Shown here piece after piece: positions 58,495 through 64,000 of a DNA stretch of 64,000 nt. The DNA lies in assembly GCF_002980555.1 (NCBI RefSeq), contig NZ_PVBT01000001.1:744001-808000 (forward strand), read 5' to 3'. The stretch is from Phyllobacterium myrsinacearum (GTDB lineage Bacteria; Pseudomonadota; Alphaproteobacteria; Rhizobiales; Rhizobiaceae). The position numbers and the translations under genes are program-made. Positions within the stretch are counted from its first letter, which is position 1. Every line of letters begins with the position of its first letter. Under the pieces are notes generated by a model. That model was not told the origin of the DNA. It did not search any database and saw only the letters and a list, made by a program, of their open reading frames with translations.

Positions 58495-59141
58495 CACAAC
58501 CCCTTTGGCAGGAGCCCGGTTTTTAAAAGCTTTGCGCGCGCTCGCTTGTAGTATTTTTCTGCCGATGCCGCGTCGATATCAAAGCGTTCCCCAAGCTGTT
58601 CATATATGTCCTTGCGGCTGATTCCAGACGGTCTTTGCCGCATCCAGCCGAGTATTTCCTGTTCGCGTGGCGTCAGACCGGAATGATAGAATTCCGGTGG
58701 CGCCGTTGTTTCGTTCGACAACCTCACGCTGTAGCCCCGTTCTGCAACCTCCTGCAGAACATCGACGAGTGCTCCCGGCCTTATATTGTTCTTGGCGAGG
58801 TAGCCGACGACACCGAGCTTCTGGCAATGCTCCCATTCTTCATCCGTGTCGGAACCCGTGACGACGATATGGATTGCGTCCGGTGAAAGGTCGAGGATGA
58901 CCTGCACGACATCCAGGCGATCATCCTGCGATTTCGGATCATAGCCGGGCATGCCGGGGTCAATGACCACAAGGTCGAACTGATGCGATTCCAGAAGGTC
59001 GAGGGCAATGGTGACATTGGCCGCCCCGTGAACAATGGATGCAGGCAGTGCCGCCTGCAATTCATGTATCAGGGCCAGCCTCATGAGGTGCTGGTCTTCA
59101 ATGACCAGCACATGTGTATGCTTTGACGTTTGTTCCGACAT
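58494..59141 (-). CDS. LuxR-type response regulator
   Basis: The 215-residue protein has a receiver domain (acidic pair E15/D16 in LVIEDQ, phosphorylated Asp61 in LVVIDPGMPG, and the Lys in YLAKNN). It ends in a GerE-like helix-turn-helix region (LTPREQEILGWMRQRPSGIS, then KDIYEQLGERFDIDAASAEK), which is longer than the standard LuxR helix pair. The start at 59141 (MSEQ) is chosen; a GTG at 59150 would add three codons. It is first in the operon with the periplasmic fold protein and the kinase, its likely partner. It is divergent from a gene of unknown function behind a strong palindrome. Confidence 0.88.
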   Translation of the reverse strand: MSEQTSKHTHVLVIEDQHLMRLALIHELQAALPASIVHGAANVTIALDLLESHQFDLVVIDPGMPGYDPKSQDDRLDVVQVILDLSPDAIHIVVTGSDTDEEWEHCQKLGVVGYLAKNNIRPGALVDVLQEVAERGYSVRLSNETTAPPEFYHSGLTPREQEILGWMRQRPSGISRKDIYEQLGERFDIDAASAEKYYKRARAKLLKTGLLPKGL

Positions 59142-59228
59142 GGCTCTCACGCGTACTCACAGTTGCACGCCACAGTGTATAAAATACAGCAGTTGCGTTT
59201 AGAGAGTAGTGCGATTTATGCAAAGCGC

Positions 59229-59256
59229 AAAATAGGGACAGGGTTGTCCCTATTTT
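59229..59256. promoter_or_regulatory. Perfect 12-base palindrome between divergent promoters
   Basis: AAAATAGGGACA (59229-59240) and TGTCCCTATTTT (59245-59256) are perfect arms around GGGT, about 90 bases before the response-regulator start and 75 bases before the divergent gene. Its position between two divergent genes argues for a regulator site, perhaps for the adjacent response regulator. A hairpin terminator for a short unseen transcript cannot be excluded, because T-rich ends occur on both sides. Confidence 0.55.
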
Positions 59257-59330
59257 TCTGAGCGTAACCGCATAGTGTTCCGACCGAAACGCGAAACGGT
59301 GCATTGAAATGCATTGAGAGGGTACACGGC

Positions 59331-59705
59331 GTGACTTTGGCTATCATTACCATCGATGGTGTCCGGGTTAATCCGACCGAACGCGTTGCTTCGATTGCAA
59401 CTGTGCTTGAACGGCACAGACATTCCAGACGTGAATTGCAATGGATTGTCCGGACATGCACCGATCGTGCGGACTCCGAACAGGACAATGCATCGTCAGA
59501 CCGGCGCCTGGCGGCGGCAACGGACGCGGAACATCACGCGCGCGTTGCCATGCTGAAACATCCGGCAAACACGTTGGAAGAGTTTGCGGCGAAGGCACAG
59601 CATATCTGTTCTCTTCTGCTGGAGGAGGACGACAGTTTGGACAAGTACGAACTGTTTTCAATCCTGCAGAGGCTGATCGCACAACCACAGTCGGAATGCC
59701 AGTAA
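59331..59705 (+). CDS. Hypothetical helical protein
   Basis: The 124-residue protein has no signal peptide and is probably mostly helical (for example ERVASIATVLERHRHSRREL and LEEFAAKAQHICSLLLEEDD). It is not recognised. The GTG start at 59331 is favoured by GAGAGGG nine bases upstream; a TTG at 59304 would add nine residues. It is divergent from the response-regulator operon across the palindrome at 59229-59256, so it may be a target of that regulator. Confidence 0.6.
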   Translation: MTLAIITIDGVRVNPTERVASIATVLERHRHSRRELQWIVRTCTDRADSEQDNASSDRRLAAATDAEHHARVAMLKHPANTLEEFAAKAQHICSLLLEEDDSLDKYELFSILQRLIAQPQSECQ

Positions 59706-59815
59706 TTCGAACCGGTACATGCGGTGAAATCCTGGTCCTGCATACGTGACAGGACTTCGCATCGCATGGGAAAACGCGTCCTCAAGTGCTTCTATTTTCG
59801 AGGGAATCGAACACT

Positions 59816-60310
59816 ATGCCGAGCAATTGGGATAAATCCCAACCTATAGATGCCCATCCGGAAACAGCAAAACTGATCCAGGGGGCGGAAGCGGTCATCC
59901 AACAGGAGATCGGACCGCTGGCGGCGCTGTGCGACGCGCTGCGCCTGCGACTGGATTCCTATCGCAATGCGGCCGATGCGGCGGAGCGTCTCGAGCGCTG
60001 GCGGCTTGCGGTTGTCCTGCACAGCGAGATCATGGAGGTCTGGAAATCGGCCTTCCTGAATGCGCGGGCTGCGGTGGATGACTATCTTGCGGGCTGTGAT
60101 CTCGGCACCTTTTTCTCCTGCCGCGAAATCCTGGTGGCATCCCTGCATGGACGCTGCAAGCCATCTGTCGGTATCGCGCTGTCCGTGATGCAGTTTGAAA
60201 GCGAGCGCAATCTGCGCAGAATGGCAGAGGCTTCGCCCGATATGGCGACGCACGGCGAGCCTGTCGACCGGCGATTTTTCCGGGTGGCCGCTGCCGGACG
60301 GCATCGGTAG
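59816..60310 (+). CDS. Hypothetical protein, unknown
   Basis: The 164-residue protein has no signal peptide. It is acidic and helix-rich with a coiled pattern in RLDSYRNAADAAERLERWRL and ends with a basic tail (RRFFRVAAAGRHR). No known domain is recognised; similar length proteins exist in Rhizobiales as hypotheticals. GAGGGAA precedes the ATG at 59816, supporting a real gene. The gene is followed by a strong terminator and probably forms a unit with the previous one or stands alone. Confidence 0.6.
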   Translation: MPSNWDKSQPIDAHPETAKLIQGAEAVIQQEIGPLAALCDALRLRLDSYRNAADAAERLERWRLAVVLHSEIMEVWKSAFLNARAAVDDYLAGCDLGTFFSCREILVASLHGRCKPSVGIALSVMQFESERNLRRMAEASPDMATHGEPVDRRFFRVAAAGRHR

Positions 60311-60337
60311 TTTTCGATTATTGTCCAGAACCTGCTG

Positions 60338-60367
60338 AAAGCCTGCCGTCCGGTGGGCTTTTCTTTT
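60338..60367 (+). terminator. Rho-independent terminator
   Basis: AAAGCCTGCC (60338-60347) and GGTGGGCTTT (60352-60361) form a 10-base stem with two G-T pairs and loop GTCC, followed by TTTTCTTTT. Confidence 0.85.
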
Positions 60368-60397
60368 ACGACTCATCGCAAGCGGGTTTGACTTTAC

Positions 60398-60412
60398 TAG
60401 ACGACTGGTCTA
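60398..60412. promoter_or_regulatory. TetR operator 1 (TAGAC-N5-GTCTA)
   Basis: TAGAC (60398-60402) and GTCTA (60408-60412) surround GACTG, 10 bases before the TetR ATG. The site resembles the NemR box TAGACC-N-GGTCTA. An exact 14-base copy, AGACGACTGGTCTA, lies at 61037-61050. Confidence 0.75.
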
Positions 60413-60422
60413 TTCTGAATAG

Positions 60423-61013
60423 ATGGGAAAGATCGACACACGCACCGTATTGATTGAGGAAGGGCTGAAAGCTCTGCTTTCGCACGGTTATGAAGGGGCG
60501 GGCATTGGCCCGGTGCTCAAATCGGCCGGGGTGCCGAAGGGCTCGTTCTACCATTTCTTCGCCAGCAAGGAGGAGTTTGCCTCCGCGGTCCTCACCTTTT
60601 ACACCGAGGGCAACCAGATTGTCCGGACGCGGATCCTGGGCGACGAAAGCAAAACGCCGCTCAAACGCCTGCGTGCCTATTTTGAATATTACGAACAGGA
60701 ATTCGCCCGGGAGAATCCGATTGGCGGCTGCCTGCTTGGCAATCTCGCCCAATCGATTGCCGCCCACAGCGATGTCCTGAGGCACGAACTGCACCGGGCC
60801 TTTGCCGCGTGGCAGCACGATTTCCAGACGGTTCTGCGGCAGGCACGGGCGCAGGGCGAACTGCCCGCGCACCTTGATCCCGATGAAACCGCTGCTTTTC
60901 TGATCGATGCCTATGAAGGGGCGCTGGTGCGGATGAAGACGGAAGGCAGCATTGCACCGCTCAAGCGGTTCGCGACCATGACGCTCGATTGCCTGCTTAC
61001 AAACCATCCATAG
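60423..61013 (+). CDS. TetR/AcrR regulator, NemR/AcuR-like
   Basis: The 196-residue protein has the TetR helix-turn-helix (GIGPVLKSAGVPKGSFYHFFASKEEF) and a C-terminal helical domain close to NemR and AcuR. Cys103 in PIGGCLLGNLAQ matches the redox-sensing Cys106 of E. coli NemR (ISGCLTVKL), which reacts with hypochlorite, quinones and methylglyoxal. The operator TAGAC-N5-GTCTA directly before the gene supports self-repression and agrees with the NemR box type. It precedes a DUF1127 gene by ten bases in which a second copy of the site lies. Electrophile or redox sensing is inferred from homologues. Confidence 0.9.
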   Translation: MGKIDTRTVLIEEGLKALLSHGYEGAGIGPVLKSAGVPKGSFYHFFASKEEFASAVLTFYTEGNQIVRTRILGDESKTPLKRLRAYFEYYEQEFARENPIGGCLLGNLAQSIAAHSDVLRHELHRAFAAWQHDFQTVLRQARAQGELPAHLDPDETAAFLIDAYEGALVRMKTEGSIAPLKRFATMTLDCLLTNHP

Positions 61014-61023
61014 GAGATTTATC

Positions 61024-61242
61024 ATGTCCAATATCGAGACGACTGGTCTACTAGAAGGACGCGGCGGCAATGCATTGGCATCATTCATCAAAAACACCGC
61101 AACGGATATCTGGAACAACTATCTGCATATTCGTGGCGGGCGGGCAGGCGAGCCAAAGGTCAGCAAGCTCAGCGATCATCTGCTTGATGACATCGGCATA
61201 ACGCGGGAAGAAGCCCGGGAGATCGATCGCCGCCGCCGCTGA
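61024..61242 (+). CDS. Small DUF1127 protein
   Basis: The 72-residue protein carries a C-terminal DUF1127 segment (VSKLSDHLLDDIGITREEAREI) preceded by a helix (NTATDIWNNYLHI). DUF1127 proteins are short, arginine-rich, often stress-linked proteins that can bind RNA or affect phosphate and carbon metabolism in alphaproteobacteria. GGAGATTTATC precedes the ATG. Codons 5-9 contain a copy of the TetR operator, so repression inside the coding start is possible. It shares the transcript of the TetR gene. Confidence 0.85.
   Translation: MSNIETTGLLEGRGGNALASFIKNTATDIWNNYLHIRGGRAGEPKVSKLSDHLLDDIGITREEAREIDRRRR
61037..61050. promoter_or_regulatory. TetR operator 2 inside the DUF1127 gene
   Basis: AGACGACTGGTCTA at 61037-61050 is identical over 14 bases to part of the operator at 60399-60412. 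Here it is followed by CTAG rather than TTCT. It lies in codons 5-9 of the DUF1127 gene. Confidence 0.65.
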
Positions 61243-61321
61243 TGAAGCCGCAGACTCATGAATGCACCGGTCACCGATACGCGGCACGCCTCTCCCGGCT
61301 TATGGGGGGCAAAAAGTGGCT

Positions 61322-61963
61322 CTACAACGCCGGTGACCGTGCCGCCCAGGCCTTGGTGGCTTGGCAGGTTTCCATCGCCCGGGCATAGGCGGGGCGTGCC
61401 GTTGTGCGGGCGAGATAGGCACGCTCCACCGAACCTGGGGTATAGTTGCCGGTGCGCAGACCAAACAGGAGAGCGTAGCTCACTGAAATGTCAGCGGCAG
61501 TGAACCGGTCTCCGGCGAGAAATGGCCGATTTGCGAGACGCCGGATGACCAATCCCAGCCGGCTATGAAAGGTCTCCAGTGCCCAGCGTGTGACCCGGGC
61601 GTTTCTCTCTGCTTCGGGCGCGAGTGCGCGACCGATGAGGACGGCATTCATTGGCCCAGCGAGCCCGGCCTCTCCCAAATGGAGAAATTGCAGATAGGCG
61701 GCAAAAGCCGGATCATCCGGGGCAATGGCGAGCGGGCTCGGGCCGTAGCGGGCAAGCAGATATTCGAGGATCGCAATCGATTCGACCATGATCATCTCGC
61801 CGTCCTGCAACGCGGGGATGAAGCCCGCGGGGTTGATCGCCAGAAAATCGGGATCGTTTTCGACCGCGAGCAGATCGACCGGGCGCAGCCGATAGGCCAC
61901 TCCCAATTCTTCGAGCAGCCAAACGACACGGAACCCGCGACCTTCGCCATAGACAGTGAGCAT
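61322..61963 (-). CDS. Glutathione S-transferase family protein
   Basis: The 213-residue protein has an N-terminal thioredoxin-fold domain (GEGRGFRVVWLLEELGVAYRL, LLAVENDPDFLAINPAGFIPAL, MVESIAILEYLL with the GSH-binding Glu-Ser) and a C-terminal helical domain (NRPFLAGDRFTAADISVSYALLF). It conjugates or reduces electrophiles with glutathione. The close NemR-like TetR regulator for electrophiles makes it a possible functional partner, although it is on the other strand. Length fits the family. Confidence 0.92.
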   Translation of the reverse strand: MLTVYGEGRGFRVVWLLEELGVAYRLRPVDLLAVENDPDFLAINPAGFIPALQDGEMIMVESIAILEYLLARYGPSPLAIAPDDPAFAAYLQFLHLGEAGLAGPMNAVLIGRALAPEAERNARVTRWALETFHSRLGLVIRRLANRPFLAGDRFTAADISVSYALLFGLRTGNYTPGSVERAYLARTTARPAYARAMETCQATKAWAARSPAL

Positions 61964-62225
61964 ATCTGAGCGTCCCTACGTTGGCTTAAGTGCTTACATT
62001 CGCAGGAGCGAGACTTCCGCACCTATTGCTATCGCCCGGACACGGCATGCGCAAGGCTTGTCGAATACCCGGCATCATGCAGCGCGGGTTCGCATCGCAA
62101 TATTTTCCCCAGCACAATCATGCGTGTAGCTCCTCCAACGGAGTAAACGTTCGATGCAGGTTGAAGTTTGTATTTACAGATAGACTCAAAAGATATATCG
62201 TTTGTGCATGAAAGGAGAATGTACA

Positions 62226-62834
62226 ATGTTTAGAAATTGTCATCACGAACGGCATGAACGCGATGAGCGTTTTGTCATATACGGCATGGGGCGCGGTTTT
62301 GGCCGTCACGGCGGCGGTCACGATGGCCCCGGCGGCGGCGGCCGTTTCGGCCGCAGGGGCGGCGGAGGCAGGGTGTTCGCGTCAGGCGACCTGCGTCTGG
62401 TTCTGCTGGCGCTGGTCGCCGAACGGCCGCGCCATGGTTATGAGCTGATCAAGGACATCGAGGAGCTGTTCGGCGGCGCCTATGCGCCGAGCCCCGGTTC
62501 TGTCTATCCGTCCCTGACGTTCCTGGAGGAAATAGGGCAGGTAACGGCTGCAGCGAGCGAAGGCTCGAAAAAGCTCTATACCATCACGGAGGAGGGACTT
62601 GCCTATCTCGCCGAGAACAAGAACCTTGTGGATGCGGTCCGCACGCGGATGGGCATGGTTGCTCGTTCGATGGCTGGACAGCGCGCGCCGGAAGCGGTCG
62701 CCCATGCGATGGACACGCTGCGCACCGCGCTCCACCTTCACAGTCACGGCTGGGATGCGGAAGAGGTCGACCGGGTTCGCAAGATCCTCGAACAGGCGGC
62801 GCTGGACATAGAATCAGGCAAGAAAAAAGACTGA
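62226..62834 (+). CDS. PadR-family metal-sensing regulator, YqjI-like
   Basis: The 202-residue protein has a histidine-rich and glycine-rich N-terminus (NCHHERHERDERF and GRHGGGHDGPGGGGRF), then a PadR winged helix (ASGDLRLVLLALVAERPRHG, YELIKDIEELFGGAYAPSPG, SVYPSLTFLEEIG) and a C-terminal dimerisation helix. This layout is that of E. coli YqjI, a nickel-responsive repressor. The sequence fits a metal-binding regulator; the metal is not known. AGGAGA precedes the ATG at 62226 at seven bases. A palindrome GATATATC (62192-62199) upstream may be its own operator. Confidence 0.85.
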   Translation: MFRNCHHERHERDERFVIYGMGRGFGRHGGGHDGPGGGGRFGRRGGGGRVFASGDLRLVLLALVAERPRHGYELIKDIEELFGGAYAPSPGSVYPSLTFLEEIGQVTAAASEGSKKLYTITEEGLAYLAENKNLVDAVRTRMGMVARSMAGQRAPEAVAHAMDTLRTALHLHSHGWDAEEVDRVRKILEQAALDIESGKKKD

Positions 62835-62842
62835 TGTCTAAA

Positions 62843-62874
62843 CCCATGCGGCGCCGGAAACGGCGCCGTATGGG
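62843..62874. terminator. Two-way terminator between PadR and ftsZ genes
   Basis: CCCATGCGGCGCCG (62843-62856) and CGGCGCCGTATGGG (62861-62874) form a 14-base stem with one G-T pair and loop GAAA. It lies in the 57-base convergent gap and can serve both genes. Confidence 0.85.
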
Positions 62875-62891
62875 AATTCATGCAAGGGGAT

Positions 62892-63926
62892 TTAGGCCTG
62901 ACGCCGTGTCATCGACAGGACGGAGCCGGGTGTGCCTGCGTCAGACAGTGCGCCTGCGCGGGCAACATCGATGCCGGTTGCCACAACCGATACGCGGAAG
63001 ACGCCTTCCAACGCATCATCGAAGGTTGCGCCGAGAATGATGTTGGCCTGATCGTCGACTTCTTCGCGGATACGGGTTGCGGCTTCGTCGACCTCGAACA
63101 GGGTCATGTCTCGCCCGCCGGAGATCGACACCAGGACGCCCTTGGCACCCTTCATCGATTCCACGTCGAGAAGCGGATTGGCGATTGCAGCTTCGGCGGC
63201 CGCCTGTGCACGGCCTTCGCCGGTGCCTTCGCCGGTTCCCATCATGGCGCGGCCCATGTCGCGCATGACCGAGCGCACGTCGGCAAAATCCAGATTGATC
63301 AGGCCTTCGCGGACCATCAGGTCGGTGATGCAGGCAACGCCCGAATAGAGAACGCGGTCGGCCGTGGCAAAGGCATCGGCAAAGGTCGTGGACGCATTGG
63401 CGACGCGGAAAAGATTCTGGTTGGGGATGACGATCAGCGTATCGGCGCTGTCGCGCAGCTCTTCCAGACCCTCTTCGGCCATGCGCATGCGGCGCGTGCC
63501 TTCGAACGAGAACGGCTTTGTCACGACGCCAACCGTCAGGATGCCGGCCGAGCGGGCTGCGCGGGCAATGACCGGCGCTGCGCCGGTTCCGGTGCCGCCG
63601 CCCATGCCCGCCGTCACGAAGCACATGTGCGTGCCGGCGAGATGATCCATGATTTCATCGATGCTTTCTTCCGCAGCGGCCCGTCCGATTTCCGGATGCG
63701 AGCCTGCGCCAAGCCCCTGCGTCACGTTGGCGCCGAGCTGGATCAGCCGGCTTGCCTTGGACATGGCCAGCGCCTGCGCATCCGTATTGGCCACGATGAA
63801 CTGCGTGCCCTGCAGGTTTTCACGGATCATGTTGTTAACCGCATTGCCGCCGCCGCCGCCGACACCGAACACGGTGATATTCGGCTTCATCTCGGAAATT
63901 TCCGGCTTCTTGAGGTTAATTGACAT
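62892..63926 (-). CDS. ftsZ2: Short FtsZ paralogue (FtsZ2-like)
   Basis: The 344-residue protein contains the complete tubulin-like core: [14 protein letters not shown], the nucleotide signature GGGTGTG (108-114), KPFSFEG and the T7 loop [14 protein letters not shown] with Asp210 and Asp213 for GTP hydrolysis. It ends shortly after the globular core, without the long linker and the C-terminal peptide that binds FtsA or ZipA in full-length FtsZ (over 550 residues in rhizobia). This matches the short FtsZ2/FtsZ1-like paralogues of rhizobia and Agrobacterium. AAGGAT precedes the ATG at 63926. No other division gene is near. The gene is complete. Confidence 0.92.
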   Translation of the reverse strand: MSINLKKPEISEMKPNITVFGVGGGGGNAVNNMIRENLQGTQFIVANTDAQALAMSKASRLIQLGANVTQGLGAGSHPEIGRAAAEESIDEIMDHLAGTHMCFVTAGMGGGTGTGAAPVIARAARSAGILTVGVVTKPFSFEGTRRMRMAEEGLEELRDSADTLIVIPNQNLFRVANASTTFADAFATADRVLYSGVACITDLMVREGLINLDFADVRSVMRDMGRAMMGTGEGTGEGRAQAAAEAAIANPLLDVESMKGAKGVLVSISGGRDMTLFEVDEAATRIREEVDDQANIILGATFDDALEGVFRVSVVATGIDVARAGALSDAGTPGSVLSMTRRQA

Positions 63927-64000
63927 CGTGCAATCCTTATTCCCGGCCGATGGTCGTATCGGCTTGCAGGTACGTAATGTTATGACGGAGCTCACCAGGA

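Overview
The window is a piece of bacterial chromosome from an alphaproteobacterium, most likely a member of the Hyphomicrobiales (Rhizobiaceae/Phyllobacteriaceae/Brucellaceae type). The evidence is the lpiA/mprF-acvB operon, a short second FtsZ, a fused DctQM TRAP permease, the matA-matB malonate genes, a CoxD/CoxE/XdhC set, and a promoter matching the rhizobial housekeeping form CTTGAC-N17-CTATAT. The genus is not certain. Genes are densely packed. I see no rRNA, complete tRNA, insertion sequence, prophage or CRISPR array.

Layout. 1-4.4 kb (minus): purB (cut by the left edge), a secreted DUF2259 protein and rpe, then a NylC-like P1 peptidase with an amino-acid ABC binding protein. 4.4-10.9 kb (plus): flavin reductase, MoxR ATPase, VWA protein, two XdhC proteins, a molybdopterin-binding/MobA-like fusion and an esterase. 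This looks like a maturation set for a molybdenum hydroxylase whose structural genes are not here. 11-15.5 kb: lipoprotein, diacylglycerol-kinase-like lipid kinase, beta-1,2-glucanase-like enzyme, FAH-family hydrolase and an unknown protein, with a hairpin-rich gap. 15.6-19.7 kb: lpiA/mprF and acvB, which make and break down lysyl-phosphatidylglycerol. 19.7-32 kb: BASS transporter with a divergent LysR, an EAL-CBS-GGDEF protein, a CLC protein, a periplasmic phosphatase, a GntR regulator with two DNA-binding domains, a class III aminotransferase and envelope proteins. 32-43.5 kb: LysR, TRAP transporter, GntR, two further transport or channel genes, a HAD phosphatase and malonyl-CoA synthetase/decarboxylase. 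43.7-46.2 kb: PsiF-like protein and a CmlA/FloR-like efflux pump preceded by a 9-codon leader peptide and a hairpin. 46.5-53.1 kb: metQNI, then a YehZYXW/OsmF-type osmoprotectant importer. 53.3-59.2 kb: TrhA/hemolysin III, a protein with three cysteine-framed repeats, a strongly structured probable RNA, a diguanylate cyclase, and a response regulator/periplasmic protein/histidine kinase operon. 59.3-64 kb: two unknown proteins, a NemR-like TetR regulator with a DUF1127 gene and a duplicated operator, GST, a YqjI-like PadR regulator and a short ftsZ.

The most interesting signals lie between genes: the leader peptide and hairpin before the CmlA-like pump (44.25-44.45 kb), the structured element at 55.48-55.69 kb, the repeated TetR site at 60.40 and 61.04 kb, and several perfect inverted repeats. 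Many starts here are TTG, GTG or TGATG/ATGA overlaps, so starts were chosen from ribosome binding sites where one is visible.
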